DNA from: CAYJBH01 sp964370765
Lineage (GTDB): Bacteria > Bacillota > Clostridia > Oscillospirales > Ruminococcaceae
Reading direction: 5' to 3'
NCBI GenBank assembly: GCA_964370765.1
Contig: CAYJKW010000009.1
Span: forward strand, 1-55,942
Length of the DNA: 55,942 bases
Below the pieces are notes generated by a model, which did not search any database, was not told where the DNA came from, and was given only the letters and a program-made list of their open reading frames with translations. Numbering within the stretch: position 1 is the first letter of the stretch; each line of letters begins with the position of its first letter. A program made the position numbers and the translations under genes. Below are positions 17,961-26,790 of the stretch, one piece after another.

Positions 17961-18544
17961 TAAACGATACCTGCACGTTTAAAATGCTTTTTAAACATGG
18001 CTTTTGCAACAAGTCCGCTGATGGTTGCAAAGACAAGGGTAACTATTATGAAAACGATTAGGCTTGTGGTGGTTGCCATGGCAAATATGGCGTTTGCGGA
18101 CTCGGGAGTATAGCCGGACTGCACCGTTTTTTCCAGCATCCAGTCCTGCGCAACCCAGTATGCACCCGACTCGCCGAATACCCAAAGTGATAGCACAATA
18201 TAGCTAATTAGGTTTATTGTATAGCTTTTATATTTTCCTAGCATTGCGATAATATCAGCAATGACGAAAAATGCTAAGTTAAATAAAAATATGTAGATAC
18301 TACCGAAGAACAGCAAACCGATTATAAGGGATACAATTAACCCCATAATAGATATGGCAAGCGGCTTTCCTGTTCTTGCAACAAACAACAAATATACAGG
18401 CCCCGTGAAAAGCGCCACCATTGCCGGCATGCCGAGTGAAAGTATTGGCACTATTTGTAGTATGGAAACTAACACCACAAAAACGATAAACAGTGCGCTG
18501 AAAATTCCGATCGACACAAAATCTTTTACCTCTAACTTTTTCAT
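17960..18544 (-). CDS. ECF transporter S component, MptD/Trep_Strep type (system 2)
   Basis: 194 residues, multiple hydrophobic helices, C-terminus KKHFKRAGIV. It is the first gene of the operon S-T-A plus two exporter-fold ABC genes. That order resembles the transport part of the equibactin locus of Streptococcus equi, as I recall it. An RBS (TTGGAGGG) precedes the ATG. The leader carries the GTTAG-N6-CTAAC dyad. A TetR-type gene lies 100 bases upstream in the same direction. Confidence 0.88.
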   Translation of the reverse strand: MKKLEVKDFVSIGIFSALFIVFVVLVSILQIVPILSLGMPAMVALFTGPVYLLFVARTGKPLAISIMGLIVSLIIGLLFFGSIYIFLFNLAFFVIADIIAMLGKYKSYTINLISYIVLSLWVFGESGAYWVAQDWMLEKTVQSGYTPESANAIFAMATTTSLIVFIIVTLVFATISGLVAKAMFKKHFKRAGIV

Positions 18545-18571
18545 AATTACCCTCCAATATCAATTTGTTTT

Positions 18572-18587
18572 GTTAGTGTAAACTAAC
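18572..18587 (-). promoter_or_regulatory. Dyad in the leader of ECF system 2
   Basis: GTTAGTGTAAACTAAC: 5-bp arms GTTAG and CTAAC spaced by 6, the same as at 8364-8379 apart from two spacer bases. The shared sequence extends outside the dyad (CTAACTTGTAT in both). No clear promoter was found next to it. Confidence 0.6.
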
Positions 18588-18645
18588 TTGTATTGAAAAA
18601 ATTTTAGTCATTAACTGATTTAAGATAAGGTTGGTGATAAATCAG

Positions 18646-19222
18646 TTAAAAACCTAAAATTTTACTCCATCCACACATAAAAAATTCCATTATGTTTGTA
18701 ACCTGTTTTTTAGCCTCGTCAAGAGGTATGTCAAGGTTGGATATCTCAAAAAGGGAACGACAATGAGCACCGGCAAGGATATACAGTGCATCAGTAGTCA
18801 CCTTAATCCGGCTTTTTTGCTCTTGGCTCAAATTGTCGATGTAGATTAAGGTATCTTGCACTTCTATTTTTATTATCCTATCCATAAAGTTTTCCTGCGA
18901 GCTACCGACAGCACAGCTGAAAAGAAGCTTAAAGGTATCCTTGTCGGCATATATGTGTTCTATAAGTGCGTTTCCGNNNNNNNNNNAGTTCGGCGGGCGA
19001 AATTTTCCACTCGGTGTCTATTCTGATAAACTCCTCGGAAAAAGGTTTTACAAGGGTGGTGAAAAGCTCATCTTTATTTGTAAACCTTGTGTACAAAGCA
19101 CCCGTTGTAACGCCGGCGTTTTTTGCGATAACCCTCATGCTTGCCTTTTCAAAGCCGTTTTTTAAAAATTCCTGTTTTGCGGTTATTAAAATTTTGTCGG
19201 TCAAAGCATCTAGAATTAGCAT
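18646..19222 (-). CDS. TetR-family regulator, interrupted by an assembly gap
   Basis: The start is the ATG at 19220-19222 with an AGGTG RBS. The N-terminal helix-turn-helix reads ASMRVIAKNAGVTTGALYTRFTNKDELF. The C-terminal part after the gap (…FKLLFSCAVGSSQENF… to SKILGF) continues in another frame, because the ten N at 18977-18986 do not preserve frame. True gap length is therefore probably not 10. The gene is likely intact, about 190 residues. A dyad over its promoter suggests autorepression, and it probably controls ECF system 2. Confidence 0.82.
18977..18986. other. Assembly gap of ten N
   Basis: A run of exactly ten N inside the TetR gene. The reading frame is shifted across it, so the length is a placeholder, not a measurement. 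Confidence 0.97.
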
Positions 19223-19235
19223 AACAAACACCTCG

Positions 19236-19281
19236 AATAACAGTGTTATTTGAGGATAACACACTTTTTTTGGTTTGTCAA
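19236..19281 (-). promoter_or_regulatory. Promoter and operator of the 18646-19222 TetR gene
   Basis: Minus-strand TTGACA (19276-19281), 17 bases, TATCCT (19253-19258). Two overlapping dyads cover the -10 and start region: AATAACA-G-TGTTATT (19236-19250) and GTGTTAT-N6-ATAACAC (19243-19262). The arrangement suggests autorepression. Confidence 0.75.
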
Positions 19282-19388
19282 TACTAATTAAATAAATTTA
19301 ATTATTTCTATTGTTAAACTGTCGGTTTTATGTTAAACTATATTGAGGTTGGTTTGTTGCAACTAACGCTGGAAAGGAATAATAGATT

Positions 19389-20264
19389 ATGAAAGCATTT
19401 AAGCAGTATTGCAAAAAATATCCACTAACTACCGAAAATATTGACGGTGGCAAATTCAGCTACAGATATTATAAAAACGAAAATTCAACCGAGACTGTGG
19501 TTTTGCTTGTCGGCGGTATTGGGATGTCCGATTTATTTTACACTCATTTTGATGAATTTGCAAAATATTTCTCGGTGATAACATTTGATTACTGCATAGA
19601 TTACAATACAACTGAAAAGCTTGCGGCGGCGATTGCAAAGCTGCTGACCCAGCTTAACATTAAAGCCTGGTTTATAGGACAGTCACTAGGTGGCTTTGTT
19701 GCACAGCTTATGGCGCAAAAATACCCCGGGGTGACAAAGGGGTTAATTTTATCAAACACCGGATGCCTTTCAGCGGACATGAGCAAGGAAGCCTACGCTT
19801 CACTAAAAGCAATGCTCAAAAGCACGAGTAAGGCCAAGAAAATGTTGAAACTCCTCCCACTTTCGGCATTAAAAAAGCAGATAAGCGGCGCAGTGTTTAA
19901 AAAATATGCATTGGATTTTAGTGAGTCTGAAAGACAGCTCCTGCGTGAACTGTGTGACATAATGGAGGAGAAGCTCACAAAGCCGTATGAACTGCACATG
20001 CTAAATCTACTTATTGACATGGAAAGCCATAACGGCATGAAACGCACCGAGTTTTTATATCTTGACAATAAGGTTTTATTGATGTTATCGGATGACGATA
20101 AAACCTTCAGTGATGGTGTAAAACAGGCTCTCATCGAGCTTATGCCAAATCCGACAATCATAACCGACCTAACAGGCGGCCATCTCGCGCTGATGGTAAA
20201 CTGTGACCGGTATATTGATATTACAGTGGACTATATTAATAAATGCGTTAATCCAAGCTGCTAA
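19389..20264 (+). CDS. Alpha/beta hydrolase (esterase-like)
   Basis: 291 residues. Nucleophile elbow GQSLGG, preceded by GGIGMSD as a likely oxyanion region. LSDDDKTF offers the acid and GGHLAL the His, giving a complete triad. There is no signal peptide, so it is cytoplasmic. It is transcribed away from the TetR gene and lies between ECF systems 2 and 3. It is the third hydrolase beside these importers. Opening of an ester-containing ligand after import is a reasonable guess, not shown. Confidence 0.87.
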   Translation: MKAFKQYCKKYPLTTENIDGGKFSYRYYKNENSTETVVLLVGGIGMSDLFYTHFDEFAKYFSVITFDYCIDYNTTEKLAAAIAKLLTQLNIKAWFIGQSLGGFVAQLMAQKYPGVTKGLILSNTGCLSADMSKEAYASLKAMLKSTSKAKKMLKLLPLSALKKQISGAVFKKYALDFSESERQLLRELCDIMEEKLTKPYELHMLNLLIDMESHNGMKRTEFLYLDNKVLLMLSDDDKTFSDGVKQALIELMPNPTIITDLTGGHLALMVNCDRYIDITVDYINKCVNPSC

Positions 20265-20406
20265 ACAACCTATGGGTTATTATAAATATATGTTGCTATT
20301 TCTGCGATTTTTAGCTTGATTTAGTTGCTTGATAAAATTTAATTAATTCCCGAATGCCAGTTAATGCTAGATGATTTGCAGTGTCTGGATAATGCCGATT
20401 GATTAC

Positions 20407-21873
20407 CTAGCCATTAAACAAAAGGTTTAATAATCTTGGTAATGTATTGTTATTTAATTTAAAATACTCTTTTATTTCGCCATCGTCTAAAAAGCATATA
20501 TGGGAACATGCGCCTACCAAAAATTCATAATCATGAGAGGCAATAAGAAGTGTATGGTTGTAGCTTGCCAGTTCGTCGGTAAACTTTACAACATTCATCA
20601 TATTATTATAATCGAGTCCGCTTGTCGGCTCGTCCATACAGATGATTTGAGTCTTCTTAAAATAAGAAAGTGCTATTGCAAGCCGCTGTTTTTGTCCACC
20701 TGAAAGTGATGCAGGATGCCTGTTAGATAAATTATCAAGGCCCAAATTCAGTAGTGTTTTAGCACCTTCTTTTTTATTATCATCGGTAATTTTTTTACCT
20801 AAGAATAATTCTTTTTCCACACGCTCGGTGAATAGTTGGCAATCACTGTTTTGCATTACAAGATAGCTGTTTTCACATCTCTTGTTTGACGTAACCTTTT
20901 GCGATTTAAAATACACCTCGCCACATCTTTGTTTTTTTAAACCGCAAATTATATCCATCAAAGTACTTTTGCCGGCCCCATTTTTGCCTATTAAGCCTAC
21001 AACACTACCTTGCTTTATAGTTAAATTAATATTATTAAGTATATATGTTTTTTTGTCAAAGAAAAAGTTTATATCTTTTAGCAAGACTGAAGTTGCCTCT
21101 TTCGCTATATGATTTTTAGATGATTTTACCTTGCTTATATTTAATGAGCGCAATCCCATGGTGTTCACCTGGCTATTTGTCATTTCATAAAATTCATTAC
21201 CCAAAAACTCACATTTATATCGACCGTTATCAAACACAATAACCCTGTCTGCAAGTTTATTTAAATAGCTTAAACGATGTTCTGATATAACTATGGTAAC
21301 ACCTTTTTCCTTTAGCAGTGCCAGTGTTTTACGAAGGTTAACAATAGCTTTCATATCTAGGTTTGAGGACGGCTCGTCTAATACTAATACTTTAGGAAGA
21401 AGTGTGTACACCGAAGCAATAGCAATACTTTGCTTTTCTCCGCTTGATAACTCGAATATACTTTTACCTGTTAGGTGTTGCAAGTTCAGCTCTTCTACAG
21501 CATTGTTGACCCGCTTTTTTATTTCGTCTGATTTTATATTTAGATTTTCACAAGAAAATGCAATTTCTGCGGTAGTTTGGGTTGCAAAGAATTGAGAGCG
21601 TGGATCTTGAAACACAGAACCTACGACCCCTGCCAAGCTATCTATTTCTACATCTTTTAGATTTTTACTGTCTACTTTTACACTTCCATTGAATTCGCCC
21701 TCATAAAATTCCGGTATAAGTTTATTTATCAGCCTTGTAACAGTTGTCTTTCCACAACCCGAAGCACCTGCTAATACAATAAATTCACCCTTAGCTACCG
21801 AAAGACTAAAGTTTTCGATTGCGTTTTCAGCACAATCACTATATTTAAAAGTTACGTTATTAATTTCAATCAT
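20407..21873 (-). CDS. ECF transporter fused double ATPase (system 3)
   Basis: 488 residues with two ATPase halves: Walker A GASGCGKTT and GKNGAGKST. The first signature reads LSSGEKQS instead of LSGGEKQ, a Gly-to-Ser change in the ABC signature; the second is LSGGQKQRLAIA. Walker B motifs are VLVLDEPSSNLD and ICMDEPTSGLD. It is the last gene of the seven-gene TetR-ECF4-ECF3 operon. The altered first signature could lower activity of that half; it is common for one half to be degenerate in paired ABC ATPases. Confidence 0.92.
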   Translation of the reverse strand: MIEINNVTFKYSDCAENAIENFSLSVAKGEFIVLAGASGCGKTTVTRLINKLIPEFYEGEFNGSVKVDSKNLKDVEIDSLAGVVGSVFQDPRSQFFATQTTAEIAFSCENLNIKSDEIKKRVNNAVEELNLQHLTGKSIFELSSGEKQSIAIASVYTLLPKVLVLDEPSSNLDMKAIVNLRKTLALLKEKGVTIVISEHRLSYLNKLADRVIVFDNGRYKCEFLGNEFYEMTNSQVNTMGLRSLNISKVKSSKNHIAKEATSVLLKDINFFFDKKTYILNNINLTIKQGSVVGLIGKNGAGKSTLMDIICGLKKQRCGEVYFKSQKVTSNKRCENSYLVMQNSDCQLFTERVEKELFLGKKITDDNKKEGAKTLLNLGLDNLSNRHPASLSGGQKQRLAIALSYFKKTQIICMDEPTSGLDYNNMMNVVKFTDELASYNHTLLIASHDYEFLVGACSHICFLDDGEIKEYFKLNNNTLPRLLNLLFNG

Positions 21874-21891
21874 AAAATTCCTTTAAATATC

Positions 21892-22590
21892 CTAAAAAGC
21901 AAAAAAGGCCGGTGTCAAAAACATTATAAAGGTCAAAGCTGAAATCACATCCAACAGACCTAGCGTAACAGGTTCATAACATGAGCGTTGCTTATCAAGT
22001 CCAAGTCCTCTTGTTATAGCAGAAACAGATATTTCGTCAGCAATTTTTATGCTGCGAATAAACAACGGAATAAAAGCATACTCTGTTGTTTTTATTGGAT
22101 GTATAATTATGTTCTTTACGTTTATTCCCACGCCACGCAGTTTCATGGTGTTTTTTATCAGGGCGAATTCTGATTTAACAGTTGGTGTAAAACGAAAAAT
22201 TACAGCAAGTGCCACCACAATACTTGTAGGTAGTTTCATTGATTGCAATGATGAAATTAATCTACTTATATTTAATTTTCCAGTTAGCCAGCCTAGCATA
22301 AAAAATGCTACCGAAGTTCTTTGGAGAAAGAAAAGCATATATGAAATAGGTATAGTAATATTATTGTTTGAAACAAAGCTAAGAAAATATTTTAATAGCT
22401 CAAAAAAAGTGAAAATAATAATTACCCTTAATGCAACTTTGTATGATTTTTGCAATAGGTGTAAAATGCCTATTAGCACGAATAGATACAGTAGCGCAAC
22501 AGTACTTTGTATAAAATATGCCGACGATATATAAATAGTTGCTATAAGTAGTTTAATTCGAGGATCTAAAGTGATCATTAGCTTCGACAT
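21892..22590 (-). CDS. ECF transporter T component (system 3)
   Basis: 232 residues, hydrophobic, LDPRIKL near the N-terminus (Ile for the usual Thr), coupling motifs NTMKLRGVG and ITRGLGL. It begins on the base next to the S-component stop codon. Confidence 0.9.
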   Translation of the reverse strand: MSKLMITLDPRIKLLIATIYISSAYFIQSTVALLYLFVLIGILHLLQKSYKVALRVIIIFTFFELLKYFLSFVSNNNITIPISYMLFFLQRTSVAFFMLGWLTGKLNISRLISSLQSMKLPTSIVVALAVIFRFTPTVKSEFALIKNTMKLRGVGINVKNIIIHPIKTTEYAFIPLFIRSIKIADEISVSAITRGLGLDKQRSCYEPVTLGLLDVISALTFIMFLTPAFFAF

Positions 22591-23175
22591 TTATACTATG
22601 CCGGCTTTTATAAAATGCTTTTTCATTACAGCCTTACCGATAAACAATCCAACAATACAACCAACAATAGTTGCTACAAGGTAGACTATAAGCATTGGCC
22701 CCATAATCATGTCTGCCATACCCATGTATATTTCTTCATAACCAACAAATGTATTAACATATGTATCTGTCATAATAATAAGTGGCAATACCATTCCTGC
22801 AAACCATGAAACAATCTGAACAGTAAAGCATATTAGCATCGTTGAAAACTTCTTTTTGTCGAGTTTTCTCCAAAGCATTTCTGCAATTATTGCACCAATG
22901 AAGATTACCAGTGATATCGCCCAAAAATTAATTAAATTTGATAATGCCATTAAAATGCCTATACTTAAGCAGACCCCGTTTTTATTTATTCTTGTATATA
23001 AAAATATAAATATTGAACCCCAAATTAAGGCGCTGATAGATAGTATAAATAAGTGCCCATAGACGCTTGCAGATAGGGGAACACCCACAACTGCATATAT
23101 AACAAACATTACAACATATGAAATTGCAAGTGTTATTATGTCACGTACATTGATTTTTTCTTTATTGTTTTTCAT
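22591..23175 (-). CDS. ECF transporter S component, MptD/Trep_Strep type (system 3)
   Basis: 194 residues, multi-helix membrane protein ending KKHFIKAGIV. It starts 12 bases after the ATPase of system 4, with AAGGAG before the ATG, so systems 4 and 3 share one transcript. The body differs a good deal from the other three S proteins, so a different ligand is likely. Confidence 0.87.
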   Translation of the reverse strand: MKNNKEKINVRDIITLAISYVVMFVIYAVVGVPLSASVYGHLFILSISALIWGSIFIFLYTRINKNGVCLSIGILMALSNLINFWAISLVIFIGAIIAEMLWRKLDKKKFSTMLICFTVQIVSWFAGMVLPLIIMTDTYVNTFVGYEEIYMGMADMIMGPMLIVYLVATIVGCIVGLFIGKAVMKKHFIKAGIV

Positions 23176-23187
23176 TTTAAATTCTCC

Positions 23188-24636
23188 TTAATGTTCTTGA
23201 TTTTCCAACTGCTCCTTGTGTGAACAGCCCTTTAGATCTTTAATGATTTTACCGTTTTTTATCTTTATGATTCTTGTGCATAGCTTTGAAACAAACTCAT
23301 CGTCATGGGTAATAATTAATATTATCTTTGTTTCGTTTGCAATAGATTTTATAAGTGTGCAAACTTCACTCATGCTTTTTAGGTCAAGCCCGCTCGTGGG
23401 TTCATCGAAAACAAGAATGTTTTTCTTTGTAACACGGCTTATAGCTACGGCTACCCGTTGTTTTTGCCCACCCGAAAGTGATACAGGATGTCTATCTTTA
23501 TACTTCCATAAATCAAGCGATTTAAGGCATGTTTCTATCACATCTGCGTCTACCGTTTTCAAACCGATTTTACACTCGCCAAGAACACTTTCGCTAAAAA
23601 GCTGGTGGTTTACATCCTGCATTACCATATAGGAACTTTTCATAAGCTCTTTTCGAGATTGTTTCTTGCCGTTTAAGTATATCTCTGCATTGTAGGTTTT
23701 GTTTAAACCACACAATGTCCTTGCTAATGTTGTTTTTCCTGAGCCATTCTCGCCCATGATTGCGATAAATTCACCACCATTGACAGAAAAATTAATGTTT
23801 TTTAATATCTCTGTTTTATCAATACAGACAGATAAATTTTTTATCTCAAGTTTGTTTGCCTGTAGATTATGGGTGTTAAGTAAATTATCAATTTCGGACA
23901 ATCGCCTTACCCTAAGCCCCATACTGGAAATATTCCTTTTTTCAACTGCTAAAAAATCAGCTGTTGTATACTCGTTTTTTATTGTACCTTTTTCCATGTA
24001 TACTACCTTGTCTACAATATCCATGAGATACCATAGTCTGTGTTCAGCAATAACTATTGTTTTACCATTCGCTTTTGCTTTTTTTATAAATTCACCCAAT
24101 TCTTTTATTGCGGTTTTATCAAGATTTGAAGAGGGTTCGTCAAGTACAAGTATATTAGGGCTTGAGGCATAGACAGAAGCAAAGGCGATTTTTTGCTTTT
24201 CCCCGCCAGAAAGTTCGAATATACTACGTCCAAGAAGGTTTTGTATATTAAGTTCTTGTGCGTTTGCCTTTAAACATTTTTCAAGCTCACCCCTTGGTAT
24301 CCCTCTGTTTTCAAGCCCGAAAACAATTTCGCTGTCTGTGTCGGTGTTAAAAAACTGCGTTCTTGGGTTTTGAAAAACACTTCCTACATAGTCTGAAAGT
24401 GTAGCCATGTCAGTATCCTTGGTTTTCTTGCCACAAACTACAATGTTTCCGGTAAGCGCACCCTCGTAAAAATGGGGGATTAACCCGCTTATCAACCTTG
24501 TGATAGTGGTTTTACCACACCCGCTTGCACCACAAAGAAGCATACATTCACCTTGTTTTATATGTAGCGATACATTAAAAAGTCCGTTTTTATCTTGATT
24601 TTTGTAGGTAAAGTTTACATTCGATATTTTTATCAT
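23188..24636 (-). CDS. ECF transporter fused double ATPase (system 4)
   Basis: 482 residues from the ATG at 24634-24636, which overlaps the T stop by 4 bases; an upstream ATG at 24738 lies inside the T gene and would add 34 unrelated residues. Walker A motifs are GASGCGKTT and GENGSGKTT, signatures LSGGEKQKIA and LSGGQKQRVAVA, Walker B LVLDEPSSNLD and LVFDEPTSGLD. Both halves are intact. Confidence 0.92.
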   Translation of the reverse strand: MIKISNVNFTYKNQDKNGLFNVSLHIKQGECMLLCGASGCGKTTITRLISGLIPHFYEGALTGNIVVCGKKTKDTDMATLSDYVGSVFQNPRTQFFNTDTDSEIVFGLENRGIPRGELEKCLKANAQELNIQNLLGRSIFELSGGEKQKIAFASVYASSPNILVLDEPSSNLDKTAIKELGEFIKKAKANGKTIVIAEHRLWYLMDIVDKVVYMEKGTIKNEYTTADFLAVEKRNISSMGLRVRRLSEIDNLLNTHNLQANKLEIKNLSVCIDKTEILKNINFSVNGGEFIAIMGENGSGKTTLARTLCGLNKTYNAEIYLNGKKQSRKELMKSSYMVMQDVNHQLFSESVLGECKIGLKTVDADVIETCLKSLDLWKYKDRHPVSLSGGQKQRVAVAISRVTKKNILVFDEPTSGLDLKSMSEVCTLIKSIANETKIILIITHDDEFVSKLCTRIIKIKNGKIIKDLKGCSHKEQLENQEH

Positions 24637-25331
24637 TCGGATACCCCTAACATGGAGAAGATAGCAATAACGGCTGTAATAATATAGGTTGCAATTACAA
24701 CTGTGTCGCAAATTGTAAAGGAGATTTTTGTTATGCAAGTTCGTCTGCCTATTTTCTCAATCCCTCTTGTTATTGCTGCGCATGTGATTTCGTCTGCTAT
24801 TTTGGTTGCAGAGGTGAGAATTGGAACATATACATACTCCATGCTTTTTATTGGATGTAATACTACACCTAAAAAGCTTGTAGCAATGCCTCTTAACATC
24901 ATTGCATCTTTTATTGAATGATATTCTTCACCTAAAGTGGGAATGTAGCGCAGTGTGATAGAAAGTGCAATTGTAAAACCTTTTGGCAGATTAAGGCGTC
25001 CTATTGCTGCTAAGAATTCACTCACCTTTGTTGTTTTAACAAGTAATGTACACAGCATAAAAGCAGGTACAAGTTTTCTTAAATAAATACTAAAAACAAA
25101 AACAACACTTCCTACACTTGTTGGCAAAATGGGCGCTAATATAGTACCGGCAATTAAAAGTGCAATGTATAATAAAGCTTGCTTTATCGCTACAGCTAAT
25201 TCTTTTGACAGTAATAGCAAAACAAATGGAATTGCTACCAAAGCACATTCTATCCATATTACTTCTACAAAAAATATTGCGATAGAGGTAAAGCTAAGTA
25301 TTATAAGTTTTGTTCGGGGGTCTAGCCTCAT
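24633..25331 (-). CDS. ECF transporter T component (system 4)
   Basis: 232 residues, hydrophobic, starting MRLDPRTKL, with coupling motifs DAMMLRGIA and ITRGIEK. It begins on the base next to the S stop at 25332. Confidence 0.91.
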   Translation of the reverse strand: MRLDPRTKLIILSFTSIAIFFVEVIWIECALVAIPFVLLLLSKELAVAIKQALLYIALLIAGTILAPILPTSVGSVVFVFSIYLRKLVPAFMLCTLLVKTTKVSEFLAAIGRLNLPKGFTIALSITLRYIPTLGEEYHSIKDAMMLRGIATSFLGVVLHPIKSMEYVYVPILTSATKIADEITCAAITRGIEKIGRRTCITKISFTICDTVVIATYIITAVIAIFSMLGVSE

Positions 25332-25922
25332 CTAAGCAATCCCCGCTCTTTCAAAATGTTTTTTCATCATTGCTTTTCCAATTAGACCTCCAACAACACC
25401 GCAAACCATGGAACCAACAATAATCAGCACAGCTGCCCACCAATTTTGCGCCACGAAATTTATTCCACCTTCGTACATTGAAACATCGCCTTTTGATGAC
25501 ATGAATTCACCAAACTGTGACTGTAAGAAAAACATGGCTACATGACCGCCTGATGGGGATACAGCAAAAATTGCAAAGCCTAATAAATTACATTTAAATG
25601 ACTTAAAGTTTCCGATAGAACATATAAAATCTGCTACTATACCTAAAACTACAAAAAAAGCAGCCATCATCCAAAACATTCCACCAATAAATGAAATTAT
25701 ACCCGAAATTAATCCAAGAATTGTTATAGCACCTCTCTTAGGGATTTTGGCTATATAAAGCATGAATATTGGCCCTGTGAAAATTGCCACAAACATAGGC
25801 ATAAGTAGAAATGTTGCAGGGATAGCCTGTGTCACCGCACCTACAATAAAAGTTGCTGCCATGAAGATAAGTGATAGTATTCCGCTTGAAATGTAGTCTC
25901 TTGTTTGCATTTTTGTATCCAT
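25332..25922 (-). CDS. ECF transporter S component, MptD/Trep_Strep type (system 4)
   Basis: 196 residues, multi-helix, ending KKHFERAGIA. It follows the TetR gene by 40 bases in the same direction and is the first transporter gene of the operon. The closing HFERAGI matches that of system 1. Confidence 0.88.
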   Translation of the reverse strand: MDTKMQTRDYISSGILSLIFMAATFIVGAVTQAIPATFLLMPMFVAIFTGPIFMLYIAKIPKRGAITILGLISGIISFIGGMFWMMAAFFVVLGIVADFICSIGNFKSFKCNLLGFAIFAVSPSGGHVAMFFLQSQFGEFMSSKGDVSMYEGGINFVAQNWWAAVLIIVGSMVCGVVGGLIGKAMMKKHFERAGIA

Positions 25923-25962
25923 ATATAACCTCGGTTTAATAATTATAAAGCTAACGCTGGTT

Positions 25963-26580
25963 TTAAAGATATTTTACAACTCTTTCAAATCCGGCAGTAA
26001 AGAAGTTAGAGATTTTTTCAATATAGCCTAGGGCATCTTCTTTTTTTATATCATGCCTAATTATTTCAAAAAGGCTTTCATGGTATGCAGAAGTAAATAT
26101 ATGAAATAGATCTCTGTCAATATTTCCTTGAAGCTTACCGATTTTTTTTAATTCTTCGTGATATAAAAGTGTTTTATCAACCTGCAGTTCAACTAATTCA
26201 TGTACAAAGTTTTCGTGTTTTGTGCCGGAACTCTTACATAAAATTAATTTAAAGGCATCGTGATTTTCGTAAATATATTCTACGAATCCGTACAGATATT
26301 GCGCCGAGCGTGAGTTGGAGTTTGCCGTTTCATCTGTGCCTATTAAATTAAAAAAAGTAGACTGTGCATTTTTAAAATTTTCTAAAAATGTTTCAGCGCA
26401 CGGGTCTGTTAAATCATAAAAAAGGGATGCTTTATCCTTGTAATAACCATAAAAAGCTCCCTTCGTAAAACCGGCTTTAGCGACGATTTGTCGAAGTGAA
26501 GCATCTTTATAACCATGCTTTAAAAATTCGGTTTTTCCGATTTCTAGTATTTTAAGTTTTGTTTCGCTATAATTTACCAT
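25963..26580 (-). CDS. TetR-family regulator heading the ECF 4-3 operon
   Basis: 205 residues. The N-terminal helix-turn-helix is ASLRQIVAKAGFTKGAFYGYYKDKASLF; the rest is the usual all-helical ligand domain. It is the first gene of a seven-gene operon (TetR, S4, T4, A4, S3, T3, A3), with a near-perfect 32-bp palindrome over its promoter. The likely logic is that it represses itself and both importers until its ligand, perhaps the imported compound, binds. Confidence 0.9.
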   Translation of the reverse strand: MVNYSETKLKILEIGKTEFLKHGYKDASLRQIVAKAGFTKGAFYGYYKDKASLFYDLTDPCAETFLENFKNAQSTFFNLIGTDETANSNSRSAQYLYGFVEYIYENHDAFKLILCKSSGTKHENFVHELVELQVDKTLLYHEELKKIGKLQGNIDRDLFHIFTSAYHESLFEIIRHDIKKEDALGYIEKISNFFTAGFERVVKYL

Positions 26581-26604
26581 TAATATATTTCCTTACACTA
26601 AACT

Positions 26605-26662
26605 AATATACCGGTGGTATATACCACTGGTATATTGTATGTTTTTTTTATGCTTTTGTCAA
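26605..26662 (-). promoter_or_regulatory. Promoter and TetR operator of the ECF 4-3 operon
   Basis: Minus-strand TTGACA (26657-26662), 17 bases, TACAAT (26634-26639). A 32-bp palindrome (26605-26636) with 16-base arms and one mismatched pair, core GGTATATACC, begins inside the -10 and covers the start site. An ideal repressor site. Confidence 0.88.
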
Positions 26663-26747
26663 GTAGTTCATATTTAAAATTACTAAGGTCACACAAAAAT
26701 ACTGTATCTTACTACGTTATGCAGAATATGGCTGTACAAGGATAATG

Positions 26748-26786
26748 AAAAGCAGATAACCAATTTTTGATAGGCTATCTGCTTTT
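26748..26786 (-). terminator. Terminator of the 26791-28474 operon
   Basis: AAAAGCAGATA (26748-26758) pairs with its 11-base complement at 26776-26786, extended by CC/GG after one mismatch. On the minus strand it ends in a T-rich tail. It lies directly after the stop of the broken PH-domain gene. Nothing else was recognised between 26663 and 26747. Confidence 0.75.
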
Positions 26787-26790
26787 GTGA

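Noticed and set aside
22049..22534. 161-residue plus-strand frame opposite the T component of system 3
   Set aside because: Shadow of a strong ECF T gene; hydrophobic by complementarity only.
23188..24738. Longer start for the system 4 ATPase at 24738
   Set aside because: The extra 34 residues lie inside the T gene and resemble no ATPase; the ATG at 24636 gives the normal 4-base overlap.
26592..26607. A fourth copy of the GTTAG-N6-CTAAC dyad before ECF system 4
   Set aside because: CTTAC-N6-CTAAT is similar on one side only; the left arm does not match well enough.
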